From Bacillota bacterium (GTDB lineage: Bacteria > Bacillota > Clostridia > Acetivibrionales > DTU013), in the NCBI GenBank assembly GCA_023426125.1, contig JAFABI010000060.1:62001-126000 (forward strand): a stretch of DNA of 64,000 nt, written 5' to 3'. The translations under genes and the position numbers were made by a program. The notes below the pieces were generated by a model. The model saw nothing but the letters and a program-made list of their open reading frames with translations, was not told the DNA's origin and searched no databases. Position 1 is the first letter of the stretch, and each line of letters starts with the position of its first letter. Shown piece after piece: positions 16,934-26,605 of this stretch.

Positions 16934-17842
16934 ATGAGTGCTATTGAGGGAGGCAAACCGGTAAAAAGAAAAATTAGCCTGTATGATTGCATTATCTATT
17001 TCTTTTGCGCAAGTGCATTAGTTATCACGGCATTTCCATTTCTGCACGTACTCAGCATGTCCCTGAGCGAGCCTTCGGAGGCGGCCAGAGGGACCGTGTG
17101 GATGCTGCCCAAAGGGTTCAGCCTGAAGGTTTACGGGATGATTTTCAGGAACGCCAGCCTCTGGCGCTCCTTTGCCAACAGCGTATTCTACACCGCCGCC
17201 GGAACCCTGTTAAGTACGACCATCGCTGCGATGGGCGCTTATTCCATGTCAAAGAAGCGGCTGGCAGGCAAAAAGTTCTTTGTATACTACATGCTGATCA
17301 CAATGTATATCAGCGGCGGCTTGATCCCATCCTATGTGCTGATAAATAAAATCCATATGTACAATACCATCTGGGTGATGATTGTCCCGGGGATGGTGAG
17401 CATCTGGAACATCATCCTTGTAAGGACCTATTTTTCGTCGACGATTCCGTCGTCCTTAAATGAATCGGCGACCATTGACGGGGCCAATGACCTGCACATC
17501 CTTTTCCGGATTTACCTGCCCCTGGCAAAGCCCATACTGGCGGTCATCTCCCTGTATACCGCCGTCGGCATCTGGAACAGCTGGTTCAGTGCGCTGCTGT
17601 ACTTGCCCAACAAGAAGCTGCAGCCCCTGCAGATGTTTCTCGCAAATGTGCTGATCTTTGCCAGCGGGGATTTGAAGCAATTGAGCGCCGAGGAAGCGGC
17701 TATAAAGGCGGAGGGGATGGATGCGGCGCTGCAGCTGAGGTATGCGGCCATTATGTTTACCAGTATCCCCATCATGTGTGTTTATCCGTTCCTGCAGAAG
17801 TACTTTGTAAAAGGAGCGCTGGTAGGCTCCCTGAAGGAATAA
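16934..17842 (+). CDS. ABC sugar permease, YtcP type (second importer)
   Basis: 302 residues from the ATG at 16934 behind AGGAGG. Recognisable blocks are FPFLHVLSMSLSEPSEAARG, GGLIPSYVLINKIHMYNT and the EAA loop ESATIDGANDLHILFRIYLP, with the usual ending QKYFVKGALVGSLKE. It forms the membrane channel with the product of the preceding gene. The 149 bases that follow lead to the binding-protein gene and hold no clear promoter. Confidence 0.93.
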   Translation: MSAIEGGKPVKRKISLYDCIIYFFCASALVITAFPFLHVLSMSLSEPSEAARGTVWMLPKGFSLKVYGMIFRNASLWRSFANSVFYTAAGTLLSTTIAAMGAYSMSKKRLAGKKFFVYYMLITMYISGGLIPSYVLINKIHMYNTIWVMIVPGMVSIWNIILVRTYFSSTIPSSLNESATIDGANDLHILFRIYLPLAKPILAVISLYTAVGIWNSWFSALLYLPNKKLQPLQMFLANVLIFASGDLKQLSAEEAAIKAEGMDAALQLRYAAIMFTSIPIMCVYPFLQKYFVKGALVGSLKE

Positions 17843-17991
17843 AAATGTTGCGGACTGTCCAAAAGCAGCTGAACAATATATAATAAGGGAGGGGGGCGGT
17901 GTTAACCCGGGATTCGGCTGATGCTATGGATCGGATGCATACGTTTTTTGATAGCAACCGATATAAAAAGCAGATAAGGGAGAGAGATCAA

Positions 17992-19647
17992 ATGAGAAGA
18001 AAAATGGCAGCCTTACTTTCCATAGTTTTGAGCGCAGTTCTCCTGCTGGGAGGATGCGGGGGTGACAAGGGAGCAACGGATCCGACGAATTCAACCGGAG
18101 CGTCCTCCCAACAGGAGAGCACCACGGAGGCAGTGAAGGAACCGGCCAAGCTGACAATGATGACCCAGGAGTCCTCTGTCCAGGAGGTCAGCATCACCCA
18201 GGGTTCGCCGGTACAGAAGGAGCTGGAGAAGCTTGCCAATGTTGAAATGGAATGGGAAGCCGCCGCGCCGGGGGATAATTTCCACACGCTGGTAAGGACA
18301 AGGATTGCAGCCGGATCGGATCTGCCGGACATTGTTTTCTCCGGAGCGTTTACAAATTCGGAGGCAATCAACCTGGTGAAAAACGGAATTATTATTCCCC
18401 TGGACGACCTTATTGAGAAAGTGGCCCCCAATATCAAAAAAATCTACTATGAAACGAAGCCGGACGCCCTCAAATATTCCAAGGCGTCGGACGGACATTT
18501 GTACTGGATTGGGTATTTTGATGGAGACGCAATGACCAATGTCCAGACGTGCCCCATTATCCGCAAGGATTGGCTGGATGCCGTAGGCATCACGAAAATT
18601 CCCGAAACAACGGAGGAATTTTATCAGGCCGTTAAGGCAATGCAAGAAAAGGATGCCAACAAAAACGGCAAAAAGGATGAAGTGATCATCGGAAGCTGCG
18701 TTCAGGATATATCCGACGCTTTTGGCGTAAAAAACCTGACCACCTCCTCCCAGAAATCCTTCTATGAGGACGAAAACGGGCAGGTGAAAAACGCCTGGAT
18801 TTCCGATGAAACCAAGGGGTATATCAGCTATATTACAAAATTATTCAAGGAAGGCTTGATCGACCCCGAGGCCTTTACCATCTCAAGCTCGGAGAAACAG
18901 GCCAAGCTGCTGCAGAACAAGTGCTCCGCAACCTTCGGGGACGGGCTGTATAAAACCGGCATGATGAACAGGGACTGTGCTAAAAACGGCCTGGAGGGCG
19001 CGAACTATGTGTCCACCTTACCGCTGAAAGGACCGCAGGACCAGCAGGGAGTCTATGCGCAAAGGGATCTTCCGAAAGCCATGTGCTTCATTACGAAAAG
19101 CTGTAAAGATCCGGAAGCGGCAATGCGGTTCCTGGATGTGTGCATGTCGACCCAGGGCTTTAATATGCTGAAATACGGTATCGAAAATGTAGACTGGACC
19201 ATGGGGGCGGACGGGAAGCCTGCCATTACAAAGGAATTTGAGGAAAAAATGAATGCCGACAAGAATTATCTGCAGAAGCAGGGTGCCTGCCTTTACTCCA
19301 GCCTGCCCAAGGTATGCCCCGACACCGACCCCGACCAGACAGTGGATTCCTGGCAGACCTGGCAGCTTGAATTTACGCCGGAAAGGGAATGGGTAAAGCA
19401 GATTGCCGCGGTCAGCGACAAAGTCAAATATTATGGGTTCCAGGAAGGTGTAGCCACCCCCGAGGAGCAGCAGGGGATCGACGAGGTATCCAAGGAACTG
19501 TGGACATACATGGATGAGATGGCAATCAAATTCGTGATGGGCAAGGAACCTCTGGAAAACTGGGACGCGTATGTGAAAAAATGCAATGATCTGGGCCTGG
19601 ATAAAGCCATCCAAGCTTATCAGGTAATGAGCAACCGATTGAAATAA
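17992..19647 (+). CDS. extracellular solute-binding lipoprotein (second importer)
   Basis: 551 residues from the ATG at 17992 (AAGGGAGAG site). The signal peptide ends in LLGGC with Cys22 as the lipid anchor, followed by a Ser/Thr/Gln linker. The binding fold shows SDLPDIVFSGAFTNS, CPIIRKDWLDAVGITKIPET and DANKNGKKDEVI, a calcium-loop-like segment common in this binding-protein class. Unlike the first importer, this gene follows its permeases. A GC-rich hairpin without a U-run (19663-19695) separates it from the sensor gene. Confidence 0.93.
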   Translation: MRRKMAALLSIVLSAVLLLGGCGGDKGATDPTNSTGASSQQESTTEAVKEPAKLTMMTQESSVQEVSITQGSPVQKELEKLANVEMEWEAAAPGDNFHTLVRTRIAAGSDLPDIVFSGAFTNSEAINLVKNGIIIPLDDLIEKVAPNIKKIYYETKPDALKYSKASDGHLYWIGYFDGDAMTNVQTCPIIRKDWLDAVGITKIPETTEEFYQAVKAMQEKDANKNGKKDEVIIGSCVQDISDAFGVKNLTTSSQKSFYEDENGQVKNAWISDETKGYISYITKLFKEGLIDPEAFTISSSEKQAKLLQNKCSATFGDGLYKTGMMNRDCAKNGLEGANYVSTLPLKGPQDQQGVYAQRDLPKAMCFITKSCKDPEAAMRFLDVCMSTQGFNMLKYGIENVDWTMGADGKPAITKEFEEKMNADKNYLQKQGACLYSSLPKVCPDTDPDQTVDSWQTWQLEFTPEREWVKQIAAVSDKVKYYGFQEGVATPEEQQGIDEVSKELWTYMDEMAIKFVMGKEPLENWDAYVKKCNDLGLDKAIQAYQVMSNRLK

Positions 19648-19662
19648 AACAATACGATGAAG

Positions 19663-19695
19663 TTCCGGGGCAGGCGGTATCCGTCCGCTCCGGAA
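19663..19695 (+). promoter_or_regulatory. hairpin between binding-protein and AraC-sensor genes
   Basis: Outer stem TTCCGG/CCGGAA (19663-19668/19690-19695) with an inner GCGG/CCGC pairing; no U-run follows. Probably an mRNA-stability or attenuation element at the binding-protein 3' end. Confidence 0.55.
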
Positions 19696-19747
19696 TATTT
19701 ACATGCCAGGCCTGCCATTGGCGCCGTTGATGATTGGGGGGGATAAA

Positions 19748-22087
19748 ATGCAGAACCTGCTTAAGCTGCTATCCAGTAAGGTGTTTTATAAGTGGATGAT
19801 TTCCTATGTGATCATCCTGAGCATTCCAACCATCATCATCGGGTATTTCTTTTACAGCAGGACTTCGCTGCTGATCGATGAAAAGAATATCGAGGACTAC
19901 AGGCGCCGTGTCGAAAACTTCAGCTTAATGGCGGACGGCAAGCTGAAGGATATAAAGAGCATCGGCGTAATGCTCACCGAAACGTCCTGGATAAAAAAGG
20001 TGATGGATTATAAGGCCAGGAGGAATGATGAATTTGATACCCTCCTTCTGATGGACATTAAAAAGGAGCTGCTCAATTACCGCACACTGAACCCGGTGAT
20101 TGAGTATATTTCCGTTATTTTTCCTTACAGCGACTGCGTGCTGACCAATGACGGAATCGATGATATTGACTTTTTCATTCATTATACCAATGCGTTTCCT
20201 GAAAAGGAAGCCGGGGATATTTTGACCGCCATAGAGCAGTATAACTATTTTACCGTGCTGAAGCATTCACAGGTCGGCATTTTTGCGAAAAACTGCGAGG
20301 TGGTCCCTATCCTGCAGAGCCTTAATTATTCGGAGGCGGCGCCCAGGGCCACCATGCTCGTCCTGGTGAATACGGGCGCGCTGATGGATATGGCGAAAAA
20401 GGAAATACAGAGCGAAAACGGAATCGAGTGCATGATCGTATATCCGGACGGCACGATGATTAAAAGCGGCAGCGGTGACGCGGCAAAGAAGGAATTGCCC
20501 GAAGAATGCTTTTCCGCGGCAGTGAAGAGCGGCGTTTACCGGAATGGGACAGATTATGTGTTTGTGGCGTCGTCACAGTATGCCCCATGGAAATACGTTT
20601 TCTCCATTCCCGATACCCTGATGGTAAGCAATCCCGGGAATACCGTCCTACTTGTCCTGGCCGCCGCGGCCGTAGCTTTTCTGGCCGGTTTTCTGGTAGC
20701 GACACTGTTCAGTGTTTTGAATTTGCAGCCGCTGCGGAAGCTGGCCGAGCATGCAAGGCTGATTTCCGGTGAATCGGCGAAAAGCAGCCGGATGAATGAG
20801 TACAAGGTGATACGGCAGTCCATCCAGCGGATCGAAGAGCAGAAACAGGTAAAAGACAAGCAGATCCTGAAGTACTGGCCGGCCATTATGGAAACCGAAT
20901 TTGAGGAGTGCATGCTGGACAAAAACTGGGAAGACGCTTCCGAGCTTAAAACGATTTTTGCCCATTTGGGGGTGGAGGTTGAGGAGGAAAGCCGGTATTC
21001 CGTTGTAATGTTTGAACCGGCGAACGGTCTTGACAGGGGGGAGGAGGCAGGTGCGAAAGGCGAAAGCGCGCAGGTGCTGCCTTTTGTCGAGCATGCGGTC
21101 AGGGAGCACGGGATCAAAGCGATTACCCTGAAAAGCCGGAAGCGGACGGTAATGATCCTATATCTGGGAGCTATGGATGCTGCCCGGGAAGCGAATATCA
21201 ACCAGCTCACGGCATTGATCAAAAGACAATTTTGCGGCAATCCTGAAGTGTGGATCGGTGTCGGGCCGTTCCTGAAAGGGATGGACGGTATCGCCGGCTC
21301 TTACCGGAATGCAAAAATACAGCTGGACAGCATGATCTTTACAGGCGGCAAGGAGCAGGGGGGGAATCCGGGGGAGCATACGGCCGATGGAAAGGGCTTC
21401 TATTTTTATCCCATCGAATTGGAAGCACAGCTGGTAAACCATTTGAAAAACGGGGATGCGGATTCTGCCGGAGAGATCCTGAAAAAGCTGAAGGAGGAGA
21501 ATTACAACCAGAGGAAGCTGTCGTCCGAATCACTCCGCCGGCTGCTGGTCGAGATTATCGAAACGGTAATGAAGGTGGCGGATAGCCTGAATTACGAGGA
21601 CGCTTCATGGAAGGAAGAATATAAAAATATTCTGAAAAGCAAGACGGACGTGGAAATGTGGAACTTTATCCATGAAGCGGTAGGCAAGGTTTGCCGGCAT
21701 GTTGCCTATTTCCATGAAAATTTACGATATAAACTGAATGAACATATTATTGAATATGTAAACAGTGAATATACCAGTAAATTCATATCCCTGAAGGAAA
21801 TGTCCGCCCGGTTTCAAATACCGGCGCCCACCTTGTCCAAAATGTTCAAGGAACTGTCAGGGGTCAATTTCCTGGACTACATCAACAGGAAAAGGATTGA
21901 CAGGGCAAAGGCGCTTCTTATCGAAACCGCCATGGAAATTTACGCTGTTTCCGAGACGGTGGGCTATGAAAGCGTCACTACGTTCCGAAGAATGTTTAAA
22001 AAATATGCAGGCGTAAATCCCACCGAGTACAGGACAAACATAAACGGTATTGAGTCCTTTGTGTTTGCGGGGGATGAGATAAAATAA
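19748..22087 (+). CDS. membrane-bound AraC-family regulator (second paralogue)
   Basis: 779 residues from the ATG at 19748 (TGGGGGGGA site). The first transmembrane helix is MISYVIILSIPTIIIGYFFY at about 17-36. The extracellular sensor domain runs to about 300, and a second helix LLVLAAAAVAFLAGFLVATL follows. The C-terminus is an AraC double HTH (KEMSARFQIPAPTLSKMFKE, then ETVGYESVTTFRRMFKKYAG and NPTEYRTN). It sits between the importer and the catabolic genes and probably controls both in response to an extracellular sugar. The start of the sensor region is more basic and arginine-rich than in the first paralogue. Confidence 0.9.
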   Translation: MQNLLKLLSSKVFYKWMISYVIILSIPTIIIGYFFYSRTSLLIDEKNIEDYRRRVENFSLMADGKLKDIKSIGVMLTETSWIKKVMDYKARRNDEFDTLLLMDIKKELLNYRTLNPVIEYISVIFPYSDCVLTNDGIDDIDFFIHYTNAFPEKEAGDILTAIEQYNYFTVLKHSQVGIFAKNCEVVPILQSLNYSEAAPRATMLVLVNTGALMDMAKKEIQSENGIECMIVYPDGTMIKSGSGDAAKKELPEECFSAAVKSGVYRNGTDYVFVASSQYAPWKYVFSIPDTLMVSNPGNTVLLVLAAAAVAFLAGFLVATLFSVLNLQPLRKLAEHARLISGESAKSSRMNEYKVIRQSIQRIEEQKQVKDKQILKYWPAIMETEFEECMLDKNWEDASELKTIFAHLGVEVEEESRYSVVMFEPANGLDRGEEAGAKGESAQVLPFVEHAVREHGIKAITLKSRKRTVMILYLGAMDAAREANINQLTALIKRQFCGNPEVWIGVGPFLKGMDGIAGSYRNAKIQLDSMIFTGGKEQGGNPGEHTADGKGFYFYPIELEAQLVNHLKNGDADSAGEILKKLKEENYNQRKLSSESLRRLLVEIIETVMKVADSLNYEDASWKEEYKNILKSKTDVEMWNFIHEAVGKVCRHVAYFHENLRYKLNEHIIEYVNSEYTSKFISLKEMSARFQIPAPTLSKMFKELSGVNFLDYINRKRIDRAKALLIETAMEIYAVSETVGYESVTTFRRMFKKYAGVNPTEYRTNINGIESFVFAGDEIK

Positions 22088-22110
22088 CGCATACCGCAGG
22101 AGGTTCGAGC

Positions 22111-24114
22111 ATGTCGTTTGGCAAATTGGAGAAGGCAGTTGGACAATGGAGCTTTTATGATGTGAAGGAGCAGCTCAGGGAGCATGTTTACACAAGGTCG
22201 GAACAGGCGTTTGACCTGGGGGACGAGGCACGTGACGGGCTGAAAACCATAAGGGATATCGAAAAACGGAGAGAAACCCTGCGGGGGTGTTTCATCGATG
22301 CCATCGGCGGACTTCCGCCTGCCGATACCCCGCTGAATCCGAGGATCGTCGGAGACATCCGCTGTGACGGCTGCAGGATTGAGAAGATCATTTTTGAATC
22401 ACGTCCGGGCACGTATGTAACAGCCAACATGTACATCCCCGACGACGTCTGTTCTCCGTCTGCCGCCGTGCTGTTCCTCTGCGGCCATTCGTATGGCGCA
22501 AAGCACGATAAGCAATACCAGATCGTCTGCCGCTGCCTGGCAGCTGCGGGGCTGATTGTGTTTTCCATGGATCCCATCGGGCAGGGAGAGAGGCTGAGCT
22601 ATTATGAAAAATCCATTGAGGATACGACGGTTCATTGGGGGACCTTTGAGCATGATTACACCGGAGCGCAATGCCTGGCTATGGGAGACTGCATGGCAAA
22701 ATATTTCCTGCACGACGCCGTCAGGGCGGTAGACTATCTTTGCACACGGAAAGAGGTGGATCCCGGAAGGATCGGGGTGACGGGGAATTCCGGAGGCGGA
22801 CTGCAAACCTGCACGATGATGCTTTACGACGAGAGGATTGCAGCGGCGGCCCCCGGAACCTTTATCACGGGCAGGCGGGCGAATATGCATGCAAGCCTCC
22901 ATCAGGACAACGAGCAGATGTGGCCGAAAATGAGCAGGGAGGGCCTGGACCATGAGGACGCGTTTCTGATGATGGCGCCAAAACCGGTGCTTGTTCTGGC
23001 GGCGAAATATGATTTCTTTCCCATCGAGGGCACCCGGCAGACGGTAGAAAGGGCAAGACGGTTCTGGGGGCTTTATGGGAAAGCGGAATGCCTGGAATTG
23101 TACGAGGAACCCTCCCGGCACAACTATACAAGAAATATGGCGGAAAAGGCGTCCGCATTCTTTTCCCTGCATTTGTCAGGCATGAAAAGCCCGCCTTGCG
23201 GCAAAGAAATTGCGGATATGGACCCCAGGCTGCTCTGGTGTACCGGGTCAGGCCAGGTGGCCGGTGAGCTGGAAGGCGTCCGGACAGTGCATGATGAGAA
23301 TGTGCAAAACATAAAGCTTCTGGAAAACCGGCGCAGGCTCCTGCCGGATGAAAAACTGAAAGAGAGGGCGTATCAATGGCTGAAGGAAAGGGTGTATACG
23401 GACCGCGAGCCATGCGATACCAATTTGCGTGTGACCGGAGACTTTATGCTGCAGGATTTCAGGATCCACGACCTTCTGTGGCGGTCGCAGAAGAAGGTTT
23501 TCAACCATGCGTATGTATTCACCGGGGAGGATTATACCGCTGTTAAAAAAGCCGTCACCATCGCCGTCTGGAATGGCGGCACGGAAGATATCCGGAGCCA
23601 TTCGGAGTGGATACGGAAGGAATGCAGCCTGGGCAGAAGTGTTCTCGTTCTTGATGTTTCGGGCGTGGGGGTGTGCAAGCCCAACAAGGCCGGCGGATAT
23701 GAACTGCTGGAGTCCGGCGGGCTTATCCAGAAGCTGGCGTATGATCTTATCTGGCTGGGGGACAGCCTTGCCGCCCTGCGGACCTACGATGTCCTGAGGG
23801 CTGTTGATATGCTTGAGGAGTGGTATGGGATTAAAAAGGGGGATATCCGGCTCTATGGCCACGGACGGTATGGCGTGTATGCACAGCTTGCGGCGTTTCT
23901 TGACGACCGCATTCTTAAAGCGGAGGCGGTTCAGGGGATGGGCAGTTATGCCGCCTGGGCGGGAGCGCGTCACTATGACTCCTACGATATCCACAGCGTG
24001 ATTTTGCCGGAGGCGCTAAAGTATTTTGACCTGCCGGACCTGGAACGGTGGACTTCAGGAAGGCAAGGAACGGATCGGGATTTCCCGGGAAACAAATTAT
24101 ACAATAGAGAATAA
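22111..24114 (+). CDS. tandem alpha/beta-hydrolase esterase; second module lacks nucleophile serine
   Basis: 667 residues, ATG behind GGAGG. Residues about 60-370 form an acetyl-xylan-esterase-like hydrolase: AVLFLCGHSYGAKHD, then the nucleophile elbow GNSGGG with Ser227, an acid in AAKYDFFPIEG and a histidine in PSRHNYT. Residues about 410-640 repeat the fold (VTIAVWNGGTEDIR, DVSGVGVCKPN), but the elbow reads GHGRYG (583-588), with arginine where serine is expected. The second copy is therefore probably structural or ligand-binding. No signal peptide, so it likely deacylates imported sugar esters in the cytoplasm. The end overlaps the leader of the next gene. Confidence 0.8.
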   Translation: MSFGKLEKAVGQWSFYDVKEQLREHVYTRSEQAFDLGDEARDGLKTIRDIEKRRETLRGCFIDAIGGLPPADTPLNPRIVGDIRCDGCRIEKIIFESRPGTYVTANMYIPDDVCSPSAAVLFLCGHSYGAKHDKQYQIVCRCLAAAGLIVFSMDPIGQGERLSYYEKSIEDTTVHWGTFEHDYTGAQCLAMGDCMAKYFLHDAVRAVDYLCTRKEVDPGRIGVTGNSGGGLQTCTMMLYDERIAAAAPGTFITGRRANMHASLHQDNEQMWPKMSREGLDHEDAFLMMAPKPVLVLAAKYDFFPIEGTRQTVERARRFWGLYGKAECLELYEEPSRHNYTRNMAEKASAFFSLHLSGMKSPPCGKEIADMDPRLLWCTGSGQVAGELEGVRTVHDENVQNIKLLENRRRLLPDEKLKERAYQWLKERVYTDREPCDTNLRVTGDFMLQDFRIHDLLWRSQKKVFNHAYVFTGEDYTAVKKAVTIAVWNGGTEDIRSHSEWIRKECSLGRSVLVLDVSGVGVCKPNKAGGYELLESGGLIQKLAYDLIWLGDSLAALRTYDVLRAVDMLEEWYGIKKGDIRLYGHGRYGVYAQLAAFLDDRILKAEAVQGMGSYAAWAGARHYDSYDIHSVILPEALKYFDLPDLERWTSGRQGTDRDFPGNKLYNRE

Positions 24115-24127
24115 CGGAGTGGAGAAA

Positions 24128-25351
24128 ATGATAAAAAAGTATGCCATTGTCGGCGCAGGCAGCCGCGGACTGGAATCCTATGCGGAGCCGTTAACAACTG
24201 AGTTTCAGGATTGTGCAAAACTGGTGGGGGTGTATGACATCAATCCGGTACGGGCGGAGTATCTAAGCAATCAGTGCGGAAACGTCCCCGTATTCCATGA
24301 TTTTAATGAGATGCTGGAAAAAGGGAAACCGGATGTAGTCATTGTTACAACCGTGGATAAGTTTCACCATGAATATATCATTAAAACCCTTGAGGCCGGG
24401 AGCGATGTAATATCGGAAAAGCCGATGACCATCGATCCGGAGAAATGCAGGGCAGTGCTGGAGGCCGAAAAGAGAACCGGCAGGAAAGTAACGGTAACCT
24501 TCAATATGCGGTATATGCCCTATATGGCACGGGTGAAAGAGGTGATCCGGGAAGGCGCCGTAGGAAAGATCCTGGGGATAGACTTTGAATGGTTCCTGGA
24601 TACCAGCCATGGCGCCAGCTATTTCAGAAGATGGCACAGGTATCTTGATAAAAGCGGCGGCTTGCTGGTGCATAAAGCCACCCATCATTTTGACATCATC
24701 AACTGGTGGCTGGAGGAGGAGCCCGAAGAGGTTTTTGCTTTCGGCAGCAGGAGATTCTATGGCCCCACCAGAAAAGAAAGGGGAGAATACTGCAGGGCCT
24801 GCCGGCATCAAAAAACATGTGAATTTTACTGGGACATCGCCACGAAGGAATCAAGGATGGAGATGTACGTTTCCGGGGAGCATGTGGACGGTTACATCCG
24901 GGACCGGTGTGTGTTTGCGGAGGACATTGATATCTATGATGCGATGTCGGTAAACACAAGGTATTCCAAAGGCGCGCTGCTGTCGTATTCCCTTGTGGCG
25001 TTTAGCCCGTATGAAGGCTGGAGGGCTTCCGTCAACGGCACGGAGGGGCGGCTGGAGATCGGTGAATTCAACAGCGGGCCCAGAAGCAGGGAGCCTGTAG
25101 AGTATATGTATCTGCACAACCGCAAAGGCGAATGCATCACGTATCCTGTGAACCGGAGCGACGGAAGTCATGGCGGGAGCGACGACAAGCTCAGAAAAAC
25201 CCTTTTTGTCGGAGGCGTCGACGACCCGTTGGGGCAGCAGGCGGATTCCTGGGCGGGAGCCATGTCCCTGATGATAGGCGCCTGTGCGAATATTTCCATT
25301 CAAGAAAAAAGGCCGGTGTTTGTCAAAGAGCTTTTAAACGGCTGCAGGTAA
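24128..25351 (+). CDS. Gfo/Idh/MocA-family NAD(P)-dependent oxidoreductase with four-Cys insert (copy 1)
   Basis: 407 residues from the ATG at 24128 (GTGGAGA site). The N-terminal Rossmann fold has AIVGAGSRG; the family dipeptide is in SEKPMTIDPE (Lys98), and the catalytic-domain histidines are in HKATHHFDIINWW. Unusually, an insert carries Cys222-x2-Cys225-x5-Cys231, with Cys261 in RDRCVFAED. The paralogue at 30375 has all four at identical positions, so they may bind a metal or cluster. Family members oxidise or reduce sugars and their derivatives; the substrate is not given by sequence. Its TAA stop lies inside the terminal bases of an R1 repeat. Confidence 0.92.
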   Translation: MIKKYAIVGAGSRGLESYAEPLTTEFQDCAKLVGVYDINPVRAEYLSNQCGNVPVFHDFNEMLEKGKPDVVIVTTVDKFHHEYIIKTLEAGSDVISEKPMTIDPEKCRAVLEAEKRTGRKVTVTFNMRYMPYMARVKEVIREGAVGKILGIDFEWFLDTSHGASYFRRWHRYLDKSGGLLVHKATHHFDIINWWLEEEPEEVFAFGSRRFYGPTRKERGEYCRACRHQKTCEFYWDIATKESRMEMYVSGEHVDGYIRDRCVFAEDIDIYDAMSVNTRYSKGALLSYSLVAFSPYEGWRASVNGTEGRLEIGEFNSGPRSREPVEYMYLHNRKGECITYPVNRSDGSHGGSDDKLRKTLFVGGVDDPLGQQADSWAGAMSLMIGACANISIQEKRPVFVKELLNGCR

Positions 25352-25450
25352 GTACTGGTGCAAATATAACTTCCCGTATAGGTTTCTGAAAATTCAGTCC
25401 ATTACGGCCGTCATTTTCCGAAAAACGGGAAGTAATATTTGCAGTACTCC
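25349..25450 (-). repeat. R1 interspersed palindromic repeat, copy 1
   Basis: Minus strand: starts GGAGTACTGCAAATATTACT and ends CACCAGTACTTA. The two ends are near-perfect inverted copies of each other (AGTACT, GCAAATAT, ACTTCCCGT). It shares ordered blocks with the copies at 28845, 39255 and 59212. The TAA stop of the upstream oxidoreductase is supplied by its terminal TTAAGTAC. Confidence 0.85.
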
Positions 25451-25472
25451 TAAGGCAAGGAGGCGGGGATAA

Positions 25473-26504
25473 GTGGAAAGAAACTTTTCAATGCAGGCCT
25501 ATTGGGACAATAAGGCGAAAAACTGGAAGCCGCAGCTGACCTTCGAGGGGAAAACCCGTGAATGCTGGGAGGACTGGAACAAGCGGGCGTATCCGAAATT
25601 GCTGGAGCTGCTGGGCGAATTCCCCGGAAAGGTGGATATGAAGCCTGAAACAGAATGGTCTGTGGAAGACGGGGAGTTGATCCGGGAGCGGATTGTAATC
25701 AATACCGAAGAAAACATGTCGGTTCCGTTTTACTTATTGAAGCGGAAGGACGTGAAAAGGGACGGGAGCAATGCGGCGATCCTGTGCTGCCATGGGCATG
25801 GCAAATTCGGCAAGGATCCGGTGGCGGGCGTAAGATCCTCTGAGGGACGTGAAGCGGATATCCGGGAAATGAATTATAACTATGCCGAGCAAATGGCAAA
25901 AGAAGGATATGTGACACTGACGCCGGACCTGCGGGTGTTCGGCGAGAGGCGGGACGGGCCGAATCCCTTTCCGGGCTGCGACCCGTGCGACATCAATTTT
26001 GTAAAAGGGGCATTGTTCGGGACGTATACGTTGACCTTGAATATCTGGGACATGATGCGGTGCATAGATTATCTAGAGACAAGGGAAGAGGTGGACCCGT
26101 CGAGGATCGGGATGATGGGCCTCAGCTATGGCGGAACCATGACGACCTTTACCGCGGCCATAGACAAAAGGATAAAGGCGGCGGATATCATCAGCTATGT
26201 AAACCCTTTTGCCGAGTTTGCCATCAAGCATGCAAATTCCTGCGGCTCGCAAGTCGTACCGGGCTTGTTCCGGTATTTTGACACCCATGATATCGCGGGG
26301 CTGATTGCTCCGCGCCCCCTTCTGCTTGAGATGGGCCTTTATGACGAATGCTTTTCCTTTAAGGAGCTGCTCCGGGGGTATGAGGGCGTGAAAAAAATTT
26401 ATGAAGCTGCGGGCGCAGCCGGCAGCCTGTATGCCGATGTCCACTGCGGCGGGCATGCATTTGCGGGAAACAAGGCATTTGAGTTTTTCAGGACGAAGCT
26501 TTGA
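25473..26504 (+). CDS. alpha/beta hydrolase, dienelactone-hydrolase/acetyl-esterase-like
   Basis: 343 residues from a GTG at 25473 with AAGGAGGCGGGG upstream; an ATG six codons later is an alternative. The fold is clear: AILCCHGHGKFGKD for the oxyanion region, nucleophile elbow GLSYGG with Ser218, an acid in MGLYDECFSF and a histidine in HCGGHAFAG. A Cys-Asp-Pro-Cys stretch (GCDPCDINF) is unusual. It is a single-domain relative of the tandem esterase at 22111. No signal peptide. It probably removes acyl groups from imported glycosides. Confidence 0.83.
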   Translation: MERNFSMQAYWDNKAKNWKPQLTFEGKTRECWEDWNKRAYPKLLELLGEFPGKVDMKPETEWSVEDGELIRERIVINTEENMSVPFYLLKRKDVKRDGSNAAILCCHGHGKFGKDPVAGVRSSEGREADIREMNYNYAEQMAKEGYVTLTPDLRVFGERRDGPNPFPGCDPCDINFVKGALFGTYTLTLNIWDMMRCIDYLETREEVDPSRIGMMGLSYGGTMTTFTAAIDKRIKAADIISYVNPFAEFAIKHANSCGSQVVPGLFRYFDTHDIAGLIAPRPLLLEMGLYDECFSFKELLRGYEGVKKIYEAAGAAGSLYADVHCGGHAFAGNKAFEFFRTKL

Positions 26505-26605
26505 CGTACGGTGTCAGGTTCTCCGGTACTGCGCCGGAGGGCATCCATTGAGCGGATGCCATGTGGGGTTGATGGATAAAATGGTGGACGGCGGGATGAT
26601 GTCAA

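Noticed and set aside
20554..21240. Minus-strand frame of 228 residues inside the AraC-sensor gene
   Set aside because: Codon-phase shadow of a clear AraC protein; no start signal and no recognisable domain.
22399..23994. Two long minus-strand frames (257 and 248 residues) over the tandem esterase
   Set aside because: GC-rich shadow frames with arginine/proline-rich products; the plus strand carries conserved catalytic motifs.
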